30,411 nt of DNA from Bifidobacteriaceae bacterium (GTDB taxonomy: Bacteria > Actinomycetota > Actinomycetes > Actinomycetales > WQXJ01): NCBI GenBank assembly GCA_031279575.1, contig JAITIG010000004.1, forward strand, positions 1 through 30,411, in the 5' to 3' direction. The notes under the pieces are model-generated. The model was not told the DNA's origin. It saw only the letters and a program-made list of their open reading frames with translations, and made no database searches. This document shows positions 23,103-29,499 of the stretch, piece after piece. How positions within the stretch are numbered: the first letter of the stretch is position 1; every line of letters begins with the position of its first letter. The position numbers and the translations under genes were made by a program.

Positions 23103-23668
23103 TAGCTGCTCCTGACTTCGCAGACCACCTGCCCGGCGGGCGCCGGAGCGGGAACGGGAACAGGACCATCCAATCTGGCCACCGCCTGGTCCAGCCGCGC
23201 CCGCGCGCGGCTCAACCTGACGCCGGCGGCCTTGGCCGAGCAGCCGAGCGCCAGCCCCAGGTCCGCCTGGGTCAGCGGCCCGGCCAGGGCCAGCAGCAGG
23301 ATCTCGCGGTCGGCGGGGCGCAGCCGCGCCAAGGCGCGGTAGGCGGCATCGGACGCCAAAACCGATTCGGCCACGTCTGGCGCCACCCGGCCCGGCTCAA
23401 AGCCCAGCCTTTGGGCCAAAGCCCAATACCGCCGCTGCGACCGCGCCATGTTGGCGATGACGCGGCGCGCCACCCCCAGCAGCCAGGCCACCTGGGCTGG
23501 CGGGATCTCCTCGGCGCGGCGCAAGGCCACCACAAAAACCTCGGAGACGGCATCGTGCGCGTCTTGGGCCTCTAAGCGCAGGCGGCAGTAGCGGTAGACG
23601 GTGTCCGCGTGCTGGGCGAACAACTCCTCGATCAGCTGATGGCCTGGTTCGGCGGCGGGCTGCGTCAC
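23102..23668 (-). CDS. ECF-type RNA polymerase sigma factor
   Basis: 188 aa from GTG 23668, with GGAG five nt upstream. Region 2 is seen at about residues 12-75 (LFAQHADTVYRYCRLRLE, DAVSEVFVVALRRAEEIP, WLLGVARRVIANMARSQRR). Region 4 is at about 112-165 (LARLRPADREILLLALAG, then the helix-turn-helix LTQADLGLALGCSAKAAGVR and LSRARARLDQA). There is no sigma region 1 or 3, as expected for the ECF group. Such factors direct polymerase to GGAAC/CGTC-type promoters. I found no clear autoregulatory promoter upstream; a GGAAC occurs just before the gene (minus strand, near 23682) but without a matching -10. The overlapping membrane protein downstream is its likely partner. The tail from ~166 is Pro/Ala-rich. 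Confidence 0.85.
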   Translation of the reverse strand: MTQPAAEPGHQLIEELFAQHADTVYRYCRLRLEAQDAHDAVSEVFVVALRRAEEIPPAQVAWLLGVARRVIANMARSQRRYWALAQRLGFEPGRVAPDVAESVLASDAAYRALARLRPADREILLLALAGPLTQADLGLALGCSAKAAGVRLSRARARLDQAVARLDGPVPVPAPAPAGQVVCEVRSS

Positions 23669-23794
23669 GTGGGCTCCGTTCCGGGGGCGGGTGGTCCGTT
23701 CAATGGGGTAGTGTCCGCCGCCCGCCCTCCTGCTACACCCCCCGGCTAAATTGGTCCGGCAGGCGCCGCCGCGCCGCCCGGGAGCGGGTGGCGC

Positions 23795-24829
23795 TCACCA
23801 GGCGTAGGCCCAGGGGGCGGTGGCGGCCTGGGCGGCTGGGTCGGCGCCGGAGCCCGCCTCGCCGGGGCCGGGGAACAGCTTGTCCAAGGCGGCCAGCAGG
23901 TCGGCGTCCAAGGTGATCGAGGGCACCGCCAGGGTCTGGTCCAACTGCTCCACCGAGCGCGGCCCGATGATCGGCGCGGTCACCGCCGGGTTTGCCAAAG
24001 TCCAGGCCAGGGCCACGTTGGCGGGGCTGTGGCCGGCCTCGGCGGCCAACTGGTGGAAGCTTTCCAAACGCTTGCGGGCGGCATCGTCCAAGCTGGCGCC
24101 GGCCTCGGCTGAGCGGGCGCCGCCTTTGCCGTCGAGCGCGTGGCCGCCCAGCAGCCCCCCGCCCAGCGGCGACCACGGGATCACGCCCAAGCCCAATTCG
24201 AGGGCGGCGGGCAGCACCTCAAGCTCCGGCTGGCGCGTCACCAGCGAGTATTTGTGCTGCTCAGAGACCAGGCCCAGGAAGTGGCGGGACTGCGCGGCGG
24301 CTTGCGCCCAGCACAGGTGGCGGGCGCCAAAGTTCGACGCCCCGGCGTAGACCACTTGGCCGGCTTGGATCAGGTTCTCGTAGGCGCCCCAGATCTCTTC
24401 CCACGGCGCGTGCGGGTCGACGTGGTGCATCTGGTACAGCTCGATGTGGTCGGTTTGGAGGCGGCGCAGCGAGGCTTCGACGGCCCGCTTCATTTTGTAG
24501 GCGGAGTTGCCGCGGGCGTCGTTGGGGCCGTCGAGGGCGTCCTGCATCGGGTTGTAGAACTTGGTGGCCAGCACAACCTTCTCGCGCCGCCCGCCGCCCA
24601 GGGCGAACCAGCGGCCGATGATCTCCTCGGTCCAGCCGTGGTGCGTCCCGGGTTTGTCGCCCCAGCCGCCGTAGACGTTGGCGGTGTCGAAGAACGTCAG
24701 GCCGGCCTCTAGCGCGGCGTCCATGATCTTGTAGGCCTCGGGCTCGTCGGTGTGGGGGCCAAAGTTCATGGTCCCCAAGCACAGGCGCGAGACCAGCAGG
24801 CCGCTGCGGCCAAGGTGGGTGTATTGCAT
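23795..24829 (-). CDS. Aldo/keto reductase
   Basis: 344 aa, ATG 24829 with GGGAG five nt upstream. The start MQYTHLGRSGLLVSRLCLGT and the (alpha/beta)8 layout are typical. The catalytic tetrad is visible: D48 and Y53 (FFDTANVYGG), K90 (VVLATKF) and H125/H126 (LYQMHHVDP). Late motifs WTLANPAVTAPIIGPRSVEQ bind the NADPH phosphate side. Family members reduce aldehydes and ketones in the cytosol; length and the LGRSGL start suggest the AKR11/12-like (YajO/Tas-type) bacterial group. The substrate is not predictable. It stands alone: the sigma operon begins 126 nt away on the same strand and the toxin-antitoxin pair diverges from it. Confidence 0.9.
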   Translation of the reverse strand: MQYTHLGRSGLLVSRLCLGTMNFGPHTDEPEAYKIMDAALEAGLTFFDTANVYGGWGDKPGTHHGWTEEIIGRWFALGGGRREKVVLATKFYNPMQDALDGPNDARGNSAYKMKRAVEASLRRLQTDHIELYQMHHVDPHAPWEEIWGAYENLIQAGQVVYAGASNFGARHLCWAQAAAQSRHFLGLVSEQHKYSLVTRQPELEVLPAALELGLGVIPWSPLGGGLLGGHALDGKGGARSAEAGASLDDAARKRLESFHQLAAEAGHSPANVALAWTLANPAVTAPIIGPRSVEQLDQTLAVPSITLDADLLAALDKLFPGPGEAGSGADPAAQAATAPWAYAW

Positions 24830-24917
24830 GTCAACTCCCGGGGTCGGTGGTCGGTGGTCGGGTGTCGGGGCGGCCAGCCCAGCCTACTCCGCCGCCCCGG
24901 ACCAGCCCCGCCCCCCA

Positions 24918-24961
24918 GTTGCCCGATGCCGCCCGCCCTCTGTTGCCCGATGCCGCCCGCC
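24918..24961. repeat. Two 20-bp repeats in the 24830-25136 intergenic gap
   Basis: GTTGCCCGATGCCGCCCGCC occurs at 24918-24937 and again, unchanged, at 24942-24961. A GGTCGGT-type triple repeat lies nearby at 24841-24860. The core CGATGCCGCCCG (complement CGGGCGGCATCG) recurs in other gaps of this window. Confidence 0.85.
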
Positions 24962-25136
24962 GGCTCCCAGCCCCGCCGCCCCCCTGCCCGGGCTTGCTGG
25001 GGCGCAATGGTGCCACATAGTCGCCGCACGCCATCTGGGCGCCTGCCGAGAAGAACCGGCCCCGCGAGCTGCGCGCCGCAACTTGGCGGACCTGGGCCCA
25101 GTGGCTGGCGAGACGCTTTGATCTACAATGGAGCAC

Positions 25137-25448
25137 ATGTTGCGTCCTGAAAGTTCTGCCAGGCTTGCGGGTGTGAGTCCCGTCCCGGTGGGGAGTGTGG
25201 GGATACGGGCCTTGAAGCAGAACGCATCCGCCGTGGTGGCGGCAGTGGCAGACGGCGCTTTGACAGTGACTGACAGAGGGCGGCCGGTGGCGCGGATCGT
25301 CCCGCTGTCGGCCTCGCCGCTGGCGGGGCTGCTGGACTCCGGCCGGGCCCGCCCGCCCAAACGGGACATCAAGGACCTGCCCGCGCCCGCGCCCGGCGGC
25401 GGCGTTTCCGGCGAGCTGGCCGCTATGAGGGACGCCGAGCGGCGCTGA
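25137..25448 (+). CDS. Phd/YefM-like antitoxin (type II TA pair 1)
   Basis: 103 aa from ATG 25137. The core VGIRALKQNASAVVAAVADG, then ALTVTDRGRPVARIVPL, is the Phd/YefM (prevent-host-death) fold: an R-x-L-K/R-x-N start, helix, then the T-x-x-G-R-P-V-A-x-I-V-P strand. These proteins bind DNA as dimers, repress their own operon and block the PIN toxin with their C terminus (about 65-103, Pro-rich and charged). TACAAT at 25124-25129 ends seven nt before ATG 25137, so the mRNA may be leaderless. An ATG at 25128 would overlap that -10 box; GTG 25173 is a further option. The toxin starts one nt after the stop. Confidence 0.85.
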   Translation: MLRPESSARLAGVSPVPVGSVGIRALKQNASAVVAAVADGALTVTDRGRPVARIVPLSASPLAGLLDSGRARPPKRDIKDLPAPAPGGGVSGELAAMRDAERR

Positions 25449-25449
25449 C

Positions 25450-25881
25450 ATGGCCTACTACGTTGACACCTCGGCGCTGGTCAAACTGGTGAGCGCGGAG
25501 CTGGAAACGCCGGCCCTGCGAAGCTGGCTGGCGCAAGGCCGGGAGCTGGTGTCCTCGGATCTGGCGCGCGCCGAGTTGGCGCGGGCGGTGCGGCGGGCCG
25601 CCCCGGAGCGCATGGCCCAGGCGCGGGCGGTGCTCGATTCGCTCACGCTGGTGTCCCTGCCCGGCGCCACCTTCGAGGCCGCTGGCCGGCTGCCCCCGGA
25701 CATCTGGCGGACTTTGGACGCGCTGCACCTGGCCGCGGCGCTTGAGTTGGGGGACGACTTGGACGGCATCGTCACCTACGACAGCCGCCTGGCAGCGGCA
25801 GCGCGCGCCCAGGGGATCGCCGTGCTGGCCCCCGGCGCGCCAGCGGACTTGGGGACTGGTTCGCCCGGGTCGATGACGTGA
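25450..25881 (+). CDS. PIN-domain toxin, VapC-like (pair 1)
   Basis: 143 aa. MAYYVDTSALVKLVSAE carries the first catalytic acid D6; E42 (LARAELARAV), D90 (RTLDALHLAAAL) and D111 (GIVTYDSRLAAAA) complete the PIN acidic site. VapC toxins are Mg-dependent RNases that cut tRNA or rRNA. ATG 25450 follows the antitoxin stop by one nt, the normal order for such operons. The last ~15 residues after VLAPGAP are extra. All active-site residues are present, so the toxin looks intact. The pair lies at the left side of the accessory stretch between the aldo/keto reductase and glyA. Confidence 0.9.
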   Translation: MAYYVDTSALVKLVSAELETPALRSWLAQGRELVSSDLARAELARAVRRAAPERMAQARAVLDSLTLVSLPGATFEAAGRLPPDIWRTLDALHLAAALELGDDLDGIVTYDSRLAAAARAQGIAVLAPGAPADLGTGSPGSMT

Positions 25882-25897
25882 CGGCCGGCGCCAAGCC

Positions 25898-25989
25898 AGC
25901 GACCATCTGAAAGTTGGGGTAGCGACCATTTGAAAGTTGAGGTGGCGACCATCTGAAAGATCGGGGCTTGACCAACTGGAAGCATGGTG
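25898..25989. repeat. Four tandem 23-bp repeats upstream of the DUF4143 ATPase
   Basis: Units start at 25898, 25921, 25944 and 25967. The first three share (A/G)GCGACCAT(C/T)TGAAAG; the fourth is decayed (GACCAACTGGAAGCATGG). The array begins 17 nt after the vapC stop and ends 13 nt before GTG 26003. It could be an operator array, the leftover end of an insertion element (IS21-type ends carry several short repeats), or slippage. Confidence 0.88.
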
Positions 25990-26002
25990 CTTCCATGGGT
26001 CT

Positions 26003-27274
26003 GTGACCAGCCTAGACTTCAGCCCGGGCACAATTCCGCGGCGGGCTGCCGCAGTTGTTGGCGAGGCCTTGACGGACACGCGTGTTGTGTTGCTCCAAGG
26101 CGCGCGCCAAGTCGGCAAATCAACGCTGGCGCGCAGCATCTGCGAGCAGGCGGGCGGCCGGTGGGTCAGCCTGGACTTGCCGGACGCGCGGCGGGCCGCC
26201 GCCGCCGACCCGGTGGGGTTTGTCGAGGCGAAGGGTCGCCTGCTCGTCATCGACGAGGTGCAGCGGGAGCCGGAGCTGGCGCTGACAATCAAAGAACGAG
26301 TCGACCGGGAGCCCCGGCCGGGCCAATTTCTGCTGACCGGCTCCGCCAGGGTGATGGCGTTGCGGTCAATTGTCGACTCTCTGCCGGGGCGCATGGAGAC
26401 TGTCGAACTATGGCCGCTGTCCCAAGGCGAACTCAGCGGGGGGAACGACCGCTTCATCGACGCCGTTTTCGAGGCCGGGCCGGACTTGGAGCACAGGTCG
26501 GCTCTCAGCCGCGCGGACTACGTCGAACGGGTCGCCCGCGGCGGGTACCCCGAGGCCGTCCGCCGGTCCGGCCGGCGCCAGGAGCGGTTCTTTGACCAGT
26601 ACTTGACTGATCTGATTGCCCGGAACTTCATGGAAGCCGGCGAAGTCCGCCACCCAGAGCAGATGGTCGCGTTGGCCCGTATGGTGGCCGCGCGCTCGGG
26701 GCAACTCCTGGTGCCCGCAACGCTCGGCTCGGCTCTCGGGCTGCCCCATCCCACCGTGGCGCGGTACTTATCGCTGCTGGATCAGACATTTTTGATCAAA
26801 CGAGTGTCCGCATGGACTCGGAACGTTAGCTCGCGGGCGGCAGCCACACCCAAGGTGGCCATGGTGGACTCCGGGCTGGCGGCGCACCTGACCGGAGTTT
26901 CAGCCGAAAGGCTGTCCGATGCCGCCTCGGCCGCCGCCGCGTCACAACTTGGGGGGCTGCTGGAAGGTTTCGGCGCGATGGAACTGGCGCGCCAGGCCAC
27001 GTGGGCGCAGACGGCGGTCAGATTCTCGCACTACCGCACCAAGGACGGCGCCGAGGTCGACCTGATCTTGGAAGACCGCCGCGGGCGGGTGGTGGGGCTC
27101 GAGTTCAAGGCCACAGCGACCGCGCGCCCGGCCGACTTCAACGGCCTGCGGCACCTCCAAGACAAGGTTGGCGCCGACTGGTTGGTCGGCATCGCGCTGC
27201 ACCTCGGCCGCGAGACGCTGTCCTTCGGCCCAAAACTCAAGGCCATGCCCCTGGCCGCGATCTGGGAGGTTTGA
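26003..27274 (+). CDS. AAA ATPase with DUF4143 C-terminal domain
   Basis: 423 aa from GTG 26003. Walker A is GARQVGKST (33-41), Walker B LLVIDEVQREPEL (80-92), and LLTGSARVMAL (100-110) is the sensor strand. The middle part (LSQGELSGG, YVERVARGGYPEAVRRSGRR) and the C-terminal DUF4143 region (YRTKDGAEVDLILED to GLEFKATATARPADFNGLRH) are all typical; the D-x-D/E-V-D...E-F-K pattern resembles a PD-(D/E)XK nuclease core. A TTG-initiated frame reaches back to 25937 but would translate the repeat units, so GTG 26003 is preferred, although no good ribosome site precedes it. The role of this family is unknown; it is common, mobile and often near toxin-antitoxin genes. Confidence 0.85.
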   Translation: MTSLDFSPGTIPRRAAAVVGEALTDTRVVLLQGARQVGKSTLARSICEQAGGRWVSLDLPDARRAAAADPVGFVEAKGRLLVIDEVQREPELALTIKERVDREPRPGQFLLTGSARVMALRSIVDSLPGRMETVELWPLSQGELSGGNDRFIDAVFEAGPDLEHRSALSRADYVERVARGGYPEAVRRSGRRQERFFDQYLTDLIARNFMEAGEVRHPEQMVALARMVAARSGQLLVPATLGSALGLPHPTVARYLSLLDQTFLIKRVSAWTRNVSSRAAATPKVAMVDSGLAAHLTGVSAERLSDAASAAAASQLGGLLEGFGAMELARQATWAQTAVRFSHYRTKDGAEVDLILEDRRGRVVGLEFKATATARPADFNGLRHLQDKVGADWLVGIALHLGRETLSFGPKLKAMPLAAIWEV

Positions 27275-27286
27275 GCGCCGGCGGGG

Positions 27287-27305
27287 CCCAGGTCGGTCGC
27301 CTGGG
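27287..27305. terminator. Possible weak hairpin between convergent genes
   Basis: CCCAGG (27287-27292) pairs with CCTGGG (27300-27305) around a seven-base loop in the 70-nt gap between the ATPase gene and the convergent second toxin gene. There is no T-run, so a terminator function is a guess. The same stretch also resembles part of the toxin gene (27416-27441). Confidence 0.3.
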
Positions 27306-27344
27306 GCGACGGTGGCTGGTTTGGCAGTGTCGCAACCAGGGGGA

Positions 27345-27755
27345 TTAGGTGGGGGACCACTTGGTGGTTAGGCCTGGGGCGGTGGCGAAGGCTGGGTCCT
27401 TGGTCACCAAGACCAGGCCCAGGTCGATCGCCTGGGCCGCCAACAGGCGGTCGAACGGGTCGCGGTGCGCCCAGGCCAGCGACCCGGCGGCCAGGCACTG
27501 GCCGGGAGTCAAGTCCTCGCCGGATGCCCCGATCCGGCCCAGCGCCTCGCGCCAGCCCTCCTCCCGGCCCAGGCTGGCGGCCTCCGGCAGTTTGCCCAGG
27601 CGGATCTTGGTGGCCAGTTCCATGGCCGTGGCGGCGGAGGCCGCCAGGGCGGTGGAGGGGGCGGCCAACTCCGCCAGCAGGGCGGCCGGCAGACGGCTTG
27701 GCGAGCCCACCAACCACAGCAGCGCATGGGTGTCGATCAGGTATCTCACTCCCAC
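27345..27755 (-). CDS. PIN-domain toxin, VapC-like (pair 2)
   Basis: 136 aa from GTG 27755, which has GAGGAG eight nt upstream; GTG 27749 (overlapping the antitoxin stop as GTGA) would give the more usual start VRYLIDTHALLW. PIN acids are D8 (LIDTHALLWLV), E46 (ATAMELATKIRLGKL), D99/D102 (AHRDPFDRLLAAQA) and D120 (LVTKDPAF). The DTHALLW and HRDPFDRLL motifs place it in the PIN subgroup paired with Phd-like antitoxins, different from the VDTSALVKL subgroup of pair 1. The protein is expected to be an RNase toxin. It overlaps the antitoxin gene by 10 bp and appears intact. Confidence 0.9.
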   Translation of the reverse strand: MGVRYLIDTHALLWLVGSPSRLPAALLAELAAPSTALAASAATAMELATKIRLGKLPEAASLGREEGWREALGRIGASGEDLTPGQCLAAGSLAWAHRDPFDRLLAAQAIDLGLVLVTKDPAFATAPGLTTKWSPT

Positions 27756-27976
27756 CGCGCCAACTCCTCATCTGGCAGCGCCTCGAAAAACGGGTGGCCG
27801 GGCGGGATGTCAAAACCCCCGAACCCGAACTCGCGCCGGCGCGGCGGCGCCACGGGCACCAGCCTGACGGCGGGCTGGCCGGCCCGCGCCACGATCACCT
27901 CCTCGCCCGCCTCCGCCAGAGCCATAAGCCGCGACAGGTGGGTCTTGGCCTCCAAGGTGTTGACAACAGTCGCCAT
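27746..27976 (-). CDS. Phd/YefM-like antitoxin (type II TA pair 2)
   Basis: 76 aa. MATVVNTLEAKTHLSRLMAL matches the Phd family (V-N-x-x-E-A-K-x-x-L-S-x-L), followed by GEEVIVARAGQPAVRLVPV, the family's second strand. The C-terminal part (about 50-76; PPGHPFFEALPDEELARWE) should bind the toxin; ending in D/E-E-L-x-x-W-E is common in antitoxins of this kind. The ATG at 27976 lies six nt after a -10 box, which points to leaderless translation. The toxin gene overlaps its end. It is transcribed away from glyA. Confidence 0.92.
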   Translation of the reverse strand: MATVVNTLEAKTHLSRLMALAEAGEEVIVARAGQPAVRLVPVAPPRRREFGFGGFDIPPGHPFFEALPDEELARWE

Positions 27977-27982
27977 GGCGCG

Positions 27983-28011
27983 ATGCTACCGTCCGCCTGG
28001 TGCTTGGTCAA
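27983..28011 (-). promoter_or_regulatory. Promoter of antitoxin-toxin pair 2
   Basis: Read on the minus strand: TTGACC (28011-28006), a 17-nt spacer, TAGCAT (27988-27983), six nt, then the ATG at 27976. Both boxes and the spacing fit a housekeeping promoter; the start of transcription should be at or next to the A of the start codon. Confidence 0.75.
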
Positions 28012-28078
28012 CCGGTTAGCCAAGCCGCGGCCAGGCGCAAGGAGCCCGCCGAGGCGGGCGGACGGCATCGGCCTGCCG

Positions 28079-28115
28079 GCGTGCAAATCCAACATCTGCT
28101 GTTGGATTTGCGCGC
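28079..28115. promoter_or_regulatory. Long inverted repeat upstream of glyA
   Basis: GCAAATCCAACA (28083-28094) and TGTTGGATTTGC (28100-28111) are perfect complements around a five-base loop. The stem extends outward to 16 bp (28079-28094 with 28100-28115) with one G-T pair. Its AT-rich centre stands out against the surrounding GC-rich DNA. No T-run follows, so it is not a usual terminator. A TAGGAT at 28142-28147 may be a -10 box for glyA, which would put the repeat upstream of the promoter. Confidence 0.7.
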
Positions 28116-28182
28116 GGGCGCCGGCCCGGGCGCGGGGTTTGTAGGATTGACGGGCCGGTAGCCGCCAAACCTGGAGAGCCTC

Positions 28183-29499
28183 GTGACCGAACCGCCGATT
28201 GATTACCCGACCGACCGCCCAATTGACTACACAGCCCTGCCATTGGCGCAGGTGGACCCGGAAATCGCCGCCGTCCTGGAGGGCGAGTTGGAGCGCCAGA
28301 GGCGCACCTTGGAGATGATCGCCTCGGAGAACTTTGTGCCGCTCGGCGTGCTCCAGGCCCAAGGCTCGGTGCTGACCAACAAATACGCCGAGGGCTATCC
28401 CGGGCGGCGCTACTACGGCGGCTGCGAGGTGGTGGACATAGCCGAGAACCTCGCCATCGACCGGGCGAAAGCCCTGTTCGGGGCGGATTACGCCAACGTC
28501 CAGCCCCACTCCGGCGCCCAGGCCAACGCCGCCGCCCTGGCCGCCATGATGAACCCCGGCGAAACCCTGCTCGGCTTGGAGTTGGCCCACGGCGGCCACC
28601 TGACCCACGGCATGAAGCTGAACTTCTCCGGCAAGCTGTACAACGTGGCCAGCTACGGCGTGGACCCGGCCACCAACTTGATCGAGCCGGAGGCGGTCCG
28701 CGCGGCCGCGCTGGCCCACCGCCCCAAGGTCATCATCGCCGGCTGGTCGGCCTACCCCCGGCACCTGGATTTCGCCGCCTTCCGCCAGATCGCCGATGAC
28801 GTCGGCGCCATCTTGTGGGTGGACATGGCCCACTTCGCCGGTCTGGTGGCGGCCGGTTTGCATCCCAACCCGGTGCCCATCGCCGATGTCACCACCTCGA
28901 CTGTGCACAAGACCTTGGCCGGGCCCAGGTCTGGCCTGATCTTGTCCCGCTCCCAGGCCGAGTGGGGCAAGAAGCTCAACTCGGCGGTTTTCCCCGGCCA
29001 GCAGGGCGGGCCGCTGATGCACGTCATCGCCGCCAAGGCGGTGGCGTTCAAGATCGCGGCCGGCCGGGACTTCAAAGCCCGCCAGGCCCGCACCTTGGAG
29101 GGCGCCCAGCTGCTGGCGGAGCGGTTGTCAGCGCCCGATGTCGCCGCCGCCGGTGTCGCTGTTCTGACCGGCGGCACGGACGTCCATTTGGTGCTGGTGG
29201 ATTTGCGGCGCTCGCCGTTGGACGGCAAACAGGCCGAGGACCTGCTGGAGCGGGTTGGCATCACGGTCAACCGGAACGCTGTGCCGTTTGACCCGCGCCC
29301 GCCCATGGTGACCTCGGGGTTGCGCATCGGCACCCCGGCCTTGGCCAGCCGCGGCTTCGGGGCGCGCGAGTTCGCGCAGGTGGCGGATGTGATCGCGACG
29401 GCTTTGAGGGACGGCCCCGAGGCCGATGTGGCCGCCTTGCGCCGCCGCACCGCCCGCCTGGCCGATTCCTTCCCCCTGTACGCGGGGCTGGCCCAATGA
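28183..29499 (+). CDS. glyA: Serine hydroxymethyltransferase
   Basis: 438 aa from GTG 28183, with GGAG six nt upstream. It converts serine and tetrahydrofolate to glycine and 5,10-methylene-THF with PLP. Family blocks are present: [17 protein letters not shown] (the IASEN motif), [47 protein letters not shown], and the PLP-binding Lys243 in [14 protein letters not shown]; the usual form is T-T-T-H-K-T-L-R-G-P-R-G-G, so two positions differ (V for T before His, and A for R in TLAGPRSG). The C-terminal [17 protein letters not shown] is intact. The stop overlaps the folD start (ATGA), so the two enzymes of methylene-THF supply and use are co-translated. About 25 extra residues precede the usual N terminus. 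Confidence 0.97.
   Translation: MTEPPIDYPTDRPIDYTALPLAQVDPEIAAVLEGELERQRRTLEMIASENFVPLGVLQAQGSVLTNKYAEGYPGRRYYGGCEVVDIAENLAIDRAKALFGADYANVQPHSGAQANAAALAAMMNPGETLLGLELAHGGHLTHGMKLNFSGKLYNVASYGVDPATNLIEPEAVRAAALAHRPKVIIAGWSAYPRHLDFAAFRQIADDVGAILWVDMAHFAGLVAAGLHPNPVPIADVTTSTVHKTLAGPRSGLILSRSQAEWGKKLNSAVFPGQQGGPLMHVIAAKAVAFKIAAGRDFKARQARTLEGAQLLAERLSAPDVAAAGVAVLTGGTDVHLVLVDLRRSPLDGKQAEDLLERVGITVNRNAVPFDPRPPMVTSGLRIGTPALASRGFGAREFAQVADVIATALRDGPEADVAALRRRTARLADSFPLYAGLAQ

Noticed and set aside
25898..25989. CRISPR-like array
   Set aside because: 23-bp units are contiguous, with no spacers; only four copies, one decayed.
25937..27274. TTG 25937 as ATPase start
   Set aside because: The first residues would be translated from the tandem repeats; GTG 26003 starts right before the family-like N terminus.
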